In this document: piece by piece, positions 37,101 to 49,100 of the stretch
How positions within the stretch are numbered: position 1 is the first letter of the stretch
Layout: each line of letters starts with the position of its first letter
Source of the DNA: Telmatactis stephensoni
Taxonomy: Eukaryota > Cnidaria > Anthozoa > Actiniaria > Isophelliidae
Assembly: GCA_029948255.1 (NCBI GenBank)
Contig: JALIZF010001433.1
Span: 62,001 to 126,000, forward strand
Length of the DNA stretch: 64,000 nucleotides
Direction: 5' to 3'
Translations under genes and position numbers: made by a program
Notes under the pieces: generated by a model
Databases searched by the model: none
What the model was told of the DNA's origin: nothing
Seen by the model: the letters and a program-made list of their open reading frames with translations, nothing else

Positions 37101-40100
37101 GGGATCCTAACCTTAATCCACACATGCCCGTCCCCCTCCCCTCTTATTACACGCCACACACAGGTAACCCAATTCGCTTTGTTCCGTACCAGCCCACACC
37201 CGTCCTCGGAGACCCACCATTCCCGCAGTTACTTGCGTTACGCCCCTCACAGTTCAACTAAAGATTTTGTGCACCATGTACGTCCACAAATAACATCATT
37301 GTAGTAAGTCTTTCGTTTATTCTCTCACTTTTTGTAGCCGCTTTTACCTCCCCCGGTCCTTTATTATTCTATTTGAGCTCACTTAGTTATTTACCTTATT
37401 TTCCACCATTACCACTCACTGTTTACATTATACTATTTTTCTATACATTGCATTGCATTGTTTTGTATTTGTTTTGTTTTGTTTTTGATCATATCCATAT
37501 GAAAAATGCACGTAACAAATAATAATAATAATTATTATTATTATTATTCACAAACTTGGGAAAAATTTACTGATTACCGACAAAAAATATTGACTGACTA
37601 CCGACATTTTAGTAATTATTCGGTTAGTCATATCAAGTAAAATAATTATTTATGGAACGTGGCTAGTGCCTTGACCTTCTGTCCGGCCTGGGCATAGATC
37701 AGGTAAGTCAAGATACCGATTTCAATAGTTTTCTGATATTTCCAGGCTTCAAATTATTCGTGCCAATAGGTACCATTGTAAAGGTGAGATCGAGATCAAT
37801 TGCATCTCATTCTACAAAGAGAATTACGAAAAACGATAAAACGCACTTTTATAAATATTAAACTTAATATTTCGATAGTTTAACTTAGAGTAATTTTCTT
37901 TAGTCTGATGTGAAAGAATAGGCAGACTAATAGTTAGTAGTAGACTCTAAAACCATTGTTATTTTACTTGACTAGTACGAACTAAATAATCGTTTTCTTT
38001 TCACAGACGACGGAAAATCACTCTAATGTTTTTAATGATTAACCTATATTTACCGACAACCGACAAAGACCAAAAATTTTAACTGACAACCGACAAATTG
38101 CTCAAATTTTAACCGACAACCGACATGTGGACCCCCCCCCCCCCATCCAGACCCTGTTATACCACACACAATTCTCCTACATTCCTTTTCTCACCTCATG
38201 ATCACCAATGCCACACTCCCCGCCCTATCATTTTTTCTATTCAATATTTTAATTATTTATATAATTTCATTAATTTATTTATTTTCTTTTTTCTTTTTAA
38301 TTCCCCTTCCCCCAAATGTACGATGGAATTGCATATCCTTCCTTAAAAATTGTTTTAATTATTTCATTTGTTCTATACATTTTTATTTATTTTTTATTTG
38401 TTGTATATTTTTCATTTTGTTTTATTTTTTCATATATCCAAATGCCCTATTGATTTACATATCCTCTATTTACTATTTATTTTTTATTTGTTGTTTATTT
38501 TTCATTTTGTTTTATTTTTCATATATCCAAATGCCCTATTGATTTATATATCCTTTATTTACAGTCTTTATATTATACTATATTTACTTGACATGTCAAA
38601 AGCTTTCGATAGCATAAGACATGACTTGTTGCTACAGAAACTTGAAATGCTTGGCGTCTCTCCTAGTATTGAATGGTTCAAAAGTTACCTTACAAACAGA
38701 TATCAATATGTACGTGTTCAAGATGCTACGTCAGACCTCCTTCCACTCAATTTTAGTGTCCCCCAAGGTTCCATCTTGGGGCCACTGCTATTCACAGTCT
38801 ATATAAATGACCTACTATCAGTGCCTAGATATTGCAAGTCCGTATGTTACGTTGATGATTGCAAGCTATATTTGTCATTTCCATCCTGTGATCTAGAAGT
38901 GGCAGTGAGCAACCTTAATGAGGACCTTGAGAGCATTTGTAGATGGTGCTGTCAAAATTCCTTATTAATTAATCCTGATAAAACCAAAGTGCTCGTGGTT
39001 GGTGTTCCACAGCTTCTGTGTCAAGTACCTCCCATTACCATTTCTATGCTGGGGAAGGAAATTGCACCTGTTCACATTGCTAAAGACCTTGGTGTATATA
39101 TTGACCAGTCTCTAAACTACAATGAACATATTAATAAAACTGTTTCCAATTGTTTTCATAAACTAAGACAGATAAGTAGAATTAAGCATTTATTAGATAC
39201 AAATACTCTTATTCTTTTAATTCAGTCTTTTGTTTTTAGTAAAATGTTTTATTGTTCTACAGTTTGGTCCAATACTAGTAAAGGAAATATACATAAATTA
39301 CAGTTAATACAGAACTTTGGAGCTCGTATTGTACTTGGATTAAGAAAGTATGATCATATATCATCAGGTTTGAAATCCTTAAATTGGTTGCCTGTGAAGG
39401 ATAAGTTGTATTTAAATGATGCAGTAATGGTATTTAAGTGTATTAATAATTTAGTTCCTGATTATTTAAAGAATAAGTTTTCGTTACGTTCACAAATATA
39501 TAATAGGAACACCAGGAATGCCAAGAATAATCTTTTAGATATCCCATATTGTCGTCTTGCCACAGGGCAGAGATCCTTTTCATATAGAGGTTGTAAATTA
39601 TGGAATGATTTAAGTAATGATGTTAGAACTGTAGGGAATCTTCGTGCTTTTAGGCGTGGAGTGATGGCTCAGCTGCGCTCGGACTAGAATCTACATTTCT
39701 GGCCTGAGGGTTGGGCTGATCCATTGCTCTACACCTAGGCGCATGAATATTATGTTAATGTAATATTTAAATTATAATTTATGCTATTTATTGTTCTATT
39801 TACGATCTCTAGAATTTTTTTTCTTTGTAAAAGATACCGAGCGACTCCTTGAAAAATGTACCTTGGATTGGTCATTTCTTGATTCAAAGATATGATTTGC
39901 CAGATACCACATAGGCTGCGACATGCTATTGGGTCTATTGGATTTTCAGCTCATCAAAAGCGCTCAGTATTTGAGTTTCAGTGATTTCAATGTTTCTTGT
40001 TTATCGTTGCTATGGCAACGCGAACCCAATCACGTACATCATACTAAACTTCGGACGGACAAAGGGTGATTTGATTAGAGCCTCAATTCAATTGAGTAAT

Positions 40101-43100
40101 AGAAAGTTATTGTAAAGACCGATAATAAAATCTTGATATGGCAGTCAAAAATGATGTCCTTATACAGGATTTTTATTCCTTGCCGCAGGCCGAAAGTAAC
40201 GCAGGCTCTGGGCACGAGAATAGGATGGCACGTGCTCTGGAATGGAAAACCCGACGCGTGACGCCATTTGGCTTGCTGCCATGAAAGGTCAACAGTTAAA
40301 TCATTTCTTGCCGCCTTCAATTCTCATGAGACATCTGCTTTTATCTTTACCTAACAATTTTCTATGACCACGTACATCGTTCGTACAGAAGCGCTGCTCT
40401 AGATTATTGCCTTGGTTGCTTGTGCTACTCCGAGTGAAGATTGTGTCACCAAGCCCTTGTGTCCAAGCCTATTTCCGAACACGTGCAACGTGTTACATAA
40501 CTTACCGTGACACTTTTGAAAGTGGAAAGTCACGAAAAGTAGCGTAATTAATCAACCATGATAAAATAATTGGCTTTTCACGACTGAACAAGAATTAGCA
40601 ACTCCACTGGGACATTTGGCGAAGAAATGAAAACACAAGACATGTGTTTGTGACAGCCTTTAATTGTTATGCTAATGTGTGGTAATAGAAACTAATATAT
40701 TCAACTGAATGAGACCAATGTTTAACATTCACTTTTGACTGCATGTGGTCAAAACTTGTTTATGTTATTTCTATGTGTTATGCAACCAAGTTCGTGTGAC
40801 CAGGCACGCACGCAAACATCAGAAACATCAAGGTCTGCGCATCAAAGGTACAAAGTTCGAGCGCGAAGGTGGTCGCCAGGTAGAATGGTGAAGCAGGGAA
40901 CTGTGATTGCTGTCGAATATGAAAGGCGTTTGCATTGTAGTAATATGCAGTATAGCTGCAGCTCTCGTGGCAGTGCTTCTCCTCACTATTGTCCCCAGAG
41001 AAGTAAAGGTTCAACTCAAGAAGAATCTCCAAATTAAAGACCAGAATTCGGAGAGATTCAAACAATGGAAGTACCCAACTATTCCTATAACGATCGAGTT
41101 CTATGTTTTTGATATTCTCAATGGTCCGCTTATAAAGCAGGGTCACAAACCTGTAGTGAAACAGCGAGGACCTTATGTTTATCGAGAATTTCTTAAGAAG
41201 GACAATGTTAGTTTCAGTGATGATAAACCTGCAGTTTCCTACTTGCAAAACCAGTGGTTTATTCTTGATAAAGACAAGACATGTCGAGGCTGCAACCCTT
41301 GGACCGATACAATTACTACAGTAAATTTACCATATGTAATAATGGCTGAAGTTGCCAGTACATACTCCGGTTTGGCAAAGTTTGTAATTAACTTAATGTT
41401 GGCAAGCAAGAAAGAAGATTTGTTAATGACTAGAAGTGTTCAGGAATTAATATGGGGCTACAACGATCCTCTGTTTGAGGAGTTCAGACGAATGCGTGAA
41501 AAATATGGTTTATTTTTCATACCAGACATCTCGCCATTCATGAATTTACAGCCAAATGACACAGATAATGGCGAGATTATGGTGAATACAGGAACACGAG
41601 ACATAGCCTTGGTTGCTTCGTGGGAGAGATGGAGGGGCAAGAACAATGTTAGTCTGTGGCCAACTCAATATGCTAATATGTTTAATGGCAGTGACGGCAC
41701 ACAATTCCCTCCGGGTATTACTAAAGGAAAAAGGCTTTACTTTTTCTCTCCTAATCTCTGTCGATCAATTTTCATTAAATACGATTCTGAGACGCAAATC
41801 AAAGACATTGATGTTCTAAGGTTCACTACGCCAGTTGAATTGTTTCAAAATGCCTCAGAGAATCCCGACAATGCAGCATTCTGTTTACATCGCTGCTATC
41901 CAAATGGGATCCTCGCTGGAGCGAAAGACTGCAAACCAAGTAAAACAGAATCACCCATTGTGATTTCTACTCCTCATTTTCTCATAGGAGATGCTTTTTT
42001 GAGAGAACAAGTTCAAGGACTCCATCCAGATCGAGAGAAACACGGTTTATTTTTAGCAATCGAACCGTTGACAGGGATTCCTCTCCAGGCTCTTATCCGA
42101 CTACAAATTAACGTCCATATTCGACCTATAAAAGGAATTTTTGGAGCAGAAGGAATCAGAGAATCTTATGTTCCAGTCATGTACTTTAGTAACAATGCAA
42201 CAGTCGACAGCAATACTGCAAAGATGATGCGACAAGACATATTTTTGATATTGAAACTGTGTTTTTATTCCGAAATTGTCCTGTTTTGTTTAAGTGGCGT
42301 GTTGTTGGTTATCGGTGCTGTTTTGTTTGGACGTAAATTGAGAAAAAAATCAGACTTTGACAAGAAAAAAATGAAGATACAAGAGAACAATGGTGAGCAA
42401 CCATCAGAAAAGACCCCCTTGATCCCCGAACGTTGATAGAGTTTTATTCTGCTTTAACCAACAATTTGAACGGGGGCAACCATGGCTCTTTGGAGAGCTC
42501 CGCAGGACACAATTTGAAGAAAAATTTAATTAAACAGGCCCGTAACCACAACAAATATTTCGCCGAGACAGAACTTATTGTAATGACTTGAAAATATCAT
42601 TGGGCTAAAAAGGGACAATGAATTACTGAGGCTGTTTCGATTGGCTCCCTTCTGCAATCAACATTTCTACATTAATTATGAAATCTCGAAATTACGAAAT
42701 ATCGAAATTGCGAAATCTTAGTCACAAAGCGTTTGTAGTCAGTCTAGCTTGTATTTGTGTAGTCGCCTTGTGTGTCGAATTCTGTCGTTACCACGCATAT
42801 CGTAGTTTGATTTAGGGTTTACTAGGTAAACATGAATTTGTGCCGAATACGTAGCTAGTCAACTTGGTAGAACTTTAGGATCTCTATTTGACGTGCACCG
42901 ATTCGGACCATTAGATTTTTGAGAAGGGGGAGGTGTAGCCTGTGTACAGCCGTTTCCCACCTCTCCCCCCCTACGGGGAAAAACGGGGAAGGAACGTCTG
43001 TGAAACGGCGTTCTTAATCGTGTTCCGTGGTCATGTGAGGTTCTCAAGATTTTGAGGACAAATCTGATTGGTTGTTATCGTTTTGCCGATCGAATTTCAA

Positions 43101-46100
43101 CGAACCCCCATTTCAACGAACTAAAGCAAACACCGTTTTACTGCTTAATTCTCTATTTACATCGAAAATATATCAAGGAAAACATTCCTGGACATGGCAA
43201 TTTCACTCCTGGGTGTCAAAGGCTTCTATTTCGTTCTTAATTACATCTATCAAAAGCCGAAGTCTGTATGAAACCCGACGGCTTTGTAGGCATGTCATTC
43301 GAATCGGACCAAAATCTAGAGCAAAAATAGTCATCAGAATATTCAGTAAGTACACAGCAGTAAAAGTGTATAAAACATGATTTGACTGTTTTGATTACAT
43401 GACATTTTTAGGACTTTTTTAGCGAGGTTCAGGGTCGATTGGACTCGACAACTGAGTCTGCCGACATTTGTCTTGCACTGAACAAAACAATAAACTATTT
43501 CTCTTACATTTCTCTCTGCTCTGGTCACTAATTAAGTGTTTATAAAGATTTAAAAGACTCAAATAAAGGGTTGTAAACCCGCTATTATTCATTATTTCTT
43601 CGAAAATCTTCATTTTCTCTGTATGTAAATAACTAATTACATATGCAAATTTATGACCTGGAACACGATTAAGAACGCTGTTACACAGAACGTTCCCTCC
43701 CCGTTTTTCCCCGTAGGGGGGGGGGGGGGGAGGGGGGGGGGAAACGGCTGTACACAGGCTAGGGGAGGTGGTGTTTGGGCAATGTTTTTTGTGCAGGATA
43801 TTGTTTTTATCCTTCGTGGTGGTGCAGGAATTTTTTTTTCTGGCAATTTTGTTGTGCACGATTTTTTTCTTACTTTAAGGCTTTTTTTTTGGATATTGCC
43901 CGTCCGCCCGTCCCTTGGTCCGTCTCTTGGTCCGTCTCTTGCAGTGGAAAGTGATATTTGTAGCGTAGCTTTAGGATAGCTACATTTATAGTTATAATTC
44001 TTGCATTCTTGGCCAAGAGTGTTTTTTTCCAGCTAGCTGAAATTCAATCTATTGTTCCAATTGTCAGTCCATGTTTACAAGGCCGTTTTGTTGTCATAGA
44101 AACGTAGTGACAAACAATATATGCTGAGTTTAGGACTTCAAAACACATAAATGGTAAAGCTTATATATTAGTTTGGTAGTTAGGTATATATTTTTTATAT
44201 TTAGTTTTATATTAATTTCGAATGAAAAGGGTTTTTGCAAACCGAATATTATAATGTCTATTAGCTTATTATAGTTAATTTTAACCTGAATGATAATAGT
44301 TAATTTTTTATATAATAGATATTTTTTATATTATTTAATATTGATTATGATATGAATATATTAAGAGGTGAACGTCCATACATACAGACTTTTTATTTTG
44401 CATGTACAAGTTAAAAAAATATGATACTGATTTGGAGAACAATAACATCACAATTACACAAACAGTTTGTGTCAACACACCTTAATTGCACAATAAACAC
44501 TTTTAGCTCTACCTTTTCAGTCAGCTGTTTGTCAAACTAACAATATATGAAACTACATGTTGTGTTTTCATACTCCCAAACAGACTTTATATAATGACAT
44601 TTGTAATGAAATGAAACAAAATGAAATAAATAAAATTAAATGAACAATCTCAACGGGTTGTATCGAGCATTAGATATCCTGAGTATACTTTGTTGAACCA
44701 GGGCAAAAGAGTAGAGGGAGGACTTGGTTACCAGCAGAGGGGAGGGGAGAGGAGCGAGGGGGATTAGTTACCTTTGGTTCTCGTACTCTTGCTCCATTAT
44801 TCAAACACATCTCTACAAGCTGAATATAAGAAAGATCAATTAATGTTCTTGAAGTCTAGAAGAGGGATAGTCAAAGTCTATCATGTATGGAGGAGAGGGA
44901 GAGTCAGTCAATATCATTTAGGGTGGAGAGGGAGTGAAAGTCTACATCTAGGGTGGAGAGGGAGAGTCAAAGTTTATATCATATAGAAAGGAGAGGGATA
45001 GTCAAAGTCTATATCGTCTAGAGAGGAGAGAGAGAGTCAAAGTCTATTATGTAGGGAGGAGAGGGAGAATTAAAGTATATCATCTAGGGAGGAGGGGCAT
45101 AGTCAAAGTCTATCATCTAGGGAGAAGAGATGGAGAGTTACTTTGTTACTAACCTCGGTAATACCGCTGTCCACAGCCATGTGAAGAAGTGTGCTCCCAT
45201 CAGAGTCAGCATCATAGAGAAGAGGCTCAGCGTCACCTAATTGTGATTTAGCTGTGGAGAAAAGTGCGGCAGATTATAATATCGACAACCTATTTCTGAG
45301 ACCGCTCGGTCACATGACCCTTCCTTCCCCCTCCATTTCGAGGGCCTGGCTACCCATACAGGTAACCTACAGGTAGGCGACTATAGAGGTAGAGTGCACG
45401 CTATTGATGATTTAGAGGTGCAACAACTTGATGTAATTGCAGAGTTGTATAAAGACCACCTTCAGACGCACCAACTTCAAACATGAACCCAGCAGTACTT
45501 TTGGCTCCTTTCTCCACAGCGTGACCAAGAGGTGTCATTTTATCTTCATCTCTGGAATCTATGGACGCATTGTGATCAACCTGAGGAAAAATAGACATGA
45601 TTCCAATTAGAATCTACAAAGACAAACAGGGGTGATGATGAATCATCCAGACAGACAGACATGACAATCAGTCAATCAGCTTGCCCTTCAAGACTTCAAT
45701 CCGAGCCAAAGGCTCATGTACAAAACATATCAAAATAAATATATATATCTTGAATTTAGTTGAAAGTTTAATTATCCAAAATAAATATATATATATAGAA
45801 ATATAAAAACATAAAAACATTTAAAACGGACTGCATGATTTAGTGGCATGACTGACTGACTGACTGATTGACTGACTGCATGACCGTCTGACTGAATGAG
45901 TGAATTACCTACCAATACTTCACAGATAGACAGTCTATCCATACCGCATGCAATATGTAATGGTGTACAAAGACTTCGACCTTCGGCACTGACATTACAT
46001 CGCTCGTTACTCAGCAGCGTCTAAAAACATCACAACACGTGGTATAAGATTAAATCTTTCCATTCCACTTTCCTCTTCCATTCAATACTCAAAGCTGCAG

Positions 46101-49100
46101 CTACAACGGCGTGCAGAACCTGTTGAGACACTGTCCCAATTTTGGCCTTAATTAGCCAACCCTGTTTTATGGTTCCCCTTCCCCCCTCTCTCAATGTTGG
46201 GTAGGCCGGGGAGATTCCTGCTAGGTCCAACACTTGACCCAACCAACATTGTGTCGGGGGGAGGGGGATTTTAGGGCACAATGTCTCAACTATTCTGCAC
46301 GCCAGTGTAGATAAGAGCAGCTTGAGCCCTGCAGCCCAATCCTCGCCCAATCTAGCTTGCGTACCGCAGCCGCTACTTTACAGGACTTACAGCGCTGGAT
46401 GGCAGTTTTAAATCGCACTTACGAGATCATTTTAAGGTCATTTTAAAGGATGGTGGCTTGTCGGCCTGTCCTGGGAGCTACTATCGATGGGTCAGTTGCT
46501 ATAGAGACCGTAAGCAACCATGACGACGACGCTCTTTTTTTTCTCTCTTTCGAATCTTCGATCATCTTCATGTCATCATTAAATATATCACTTCGTGTCA
46601 ACTTCGGCAAACCCGAATTACACACCCTCACACATACCCGATGACATAGTGTGTTACTGGCTTTAAAAGCCAGTAACCACAAAAACCTTGGTAACTAGCT
46701 ATAGTTCTTACCTTTACTGATATTTCGTCACCAGCCCTTACAGCAGAGTGTAGAGGTGTATCACCTCGCTGGTCTTGCAGTGTGACGTCAGCACCACGTG
46801 ACAGTAGCAATTCGACTATATGATGTTGTTTCCCGGATGTAGCATGATGAAGTGGTGATTTACCATACTCGTCCCGATAGTTTATATCTATGGAACCAAT
46901 CAGAGCACATGATTAGTTGCTGACGATTTCAATACGTTCACAATGCCTTTTAGAGGGCCTGTTGCATTTCGTTGAAATCTCTTCCCCCCCCCCCCCCCCC
47001 CCCCTTCTCTCTCTCTCCAATCAAGGTGTACACCAGAATCTCCAGATCCGGACAATGAAACTTTCTTGCACAACCTTGACCATGGAGTCTCATTTGTACT
47101 ATGGACTCTACTTTCTAAACGTCAATCTTGCTTAAATTTCAATCACACCCTATAAACTGCGTCATAGTGTAACAAAAGCCCTCTAAGAGGTCATGTGGTT
47201 GCTGTAACAAGGCTCTTAAGGCAATAAATAGTAAATTACAACTAAAAAATCATCAGTAATGGATTTGAGTTTATTCTTATAATGCAGTAGTCAATTGAAT
47301 GGTCATTTTTCTCCATTGAAAAAAAAACTTTTATGATTTCATTCTCTTTTCTCAGGGATGGGAGCATTTGATCTCCTCCATTAGGGTATGGGAAGTTTGA
47401 GTATTTTAACCCAGGGGTAACCCCCCCCTGATCTGCCCTTGATTATAGACATGTATAGATTCCATACCTAAAAGTCAAGTAGACACAAAAGAAAATTTCA
47501 ATTGGTAAACTGGGAACAATGCAAAAATTGTCAATTAAGCGGTAATCTAATAGCAATTAATTTAGAAAGCAGCCTGCATAGCTGACCCTCAAGGGGACTG
47601 GGTGATATGGGGAAAGGCACCCTCTCTTCTCCCTCCTCCTCCCTCCCCTTTCCCCTTGCCCTCAGTCACCTAGAGGGTCTGCTATGCTGGCTATTGAGAA
47701 AGTTTAAATTCAATCCTGACTAAACACACAACCATTGTTTAAATTCAAAATGATTTGCTACTGAATGGTTTTACCTGTTAAGATGACAAAACTGTTCATA
47801 TTCATTTACTCCCAATTTCAAAATCACGCGACCTATGGCGATGGCTTGTCTGGATTTTAAGCTTCTGTCAATCAAATTTTAACGACTAGAATTTGTAAAA
47901 TTTTAGCTTTCCAAATTCATAAACAAAGCAAACTTGAATTTATTAACAGAACATTTAGCATTTTCCGACTTTTGATGTAAATTTAAGCTTGCTTTAGGGA
48001 GAACGAATAGTCGGAGATTTGATTGACGGTAGTCAAAACACTGAAAAAGCCATTCAAGTGTCGTCTGCAAAGGTCGCGTAATTTTGAAAATAGGTGTAAT
48101 TTGAAGTAACTAAATACAGTTTATAAAAAATAAACATGAACGTAAAAGCACACAAATGAAAGTTCTTCGCAAGAAAATCAAGATTCCAAGTACAAGGGGA
48201 ATTCTGCACACCTTGCATGACAACACCGTGACAAAAACAAAAATATAATAAGCTTACTTGAAAAGAGCACCCGACTCAATTGTAAAAATGACCAATACTC
48301 GATAGAGACATCCCTAAAGGACGCACAAAGACACCATATACGAAAAGTAAATATTATTTGAATATTTCTATTAGAAAATGCATTATTGAGAAACCCCAGT
48401 TCCGTCACGGAGAGCTTGGGCTCCCTTTGTTTAAACTTCAAAGAGTAAACATTTCGAGGTTTCAAAACTAATTAACAGTGAAATTATTGGCAGGAATGCA
48501 AAGAAATATAGGAAAATTAGAAAAAAATGTTTGTTCTTATTTTAAAATGCTTTCTAGTAGCTTCTAGTAGAACCAGCAATCGCCAGTGCGATCGACCAGC
48601 GCTGGAAATTCTCCACAAACATTACAGAAATCTGCCAAATCACAACTCAAAAAGAACTTGTGTACATCGCTGAAAGCTATATCTGGCTGTGCATGCAAAA
48701 TAGCACAAGATTATTTTATTCTAAGTGGTATGAACTCACCCCATAATCTGATAAGCTCTCAATAGTTGCCCATGCTTGCACGTCGGGTTTTCGGTGTAGT
48801 TCGTTCAGAATGTCTTCGTAAACTCAATGTTTATCAAAAAACTTGCAAGATCTTTCGCTCAAGCAGAAATACTTTATAGAATAATAGCAACTTTTGACTA
48901 TAAAAGGCAGATCCTTCTTGAAATACATCACAAATCGTCCAAAAGTAATCAAACAAACCTCGGCCAATTTCGTAACCATCCGATGCCTCCCGAATACATG
49001 ACTTCGTGTCAACTTCGTTCTCCCATCGTAAGAGTTTACGGACTTACACAGTAGTCCAGACCCAGGCCTCTTTTTACCCCGCTACGCTTCGGTAAAACAG

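Noticed and set aside
38198..38542. Hydrophobic, membrane-like frame upstream of the reverse transcriptase
   Set aside because: T-rich low-complexity sequence with a tandem duplication; no start context, no homology.
43653..43979. Frame through the G run near 43720
   Set aside because: Glycine-rich only because of the homopolymer in the MITE arm.
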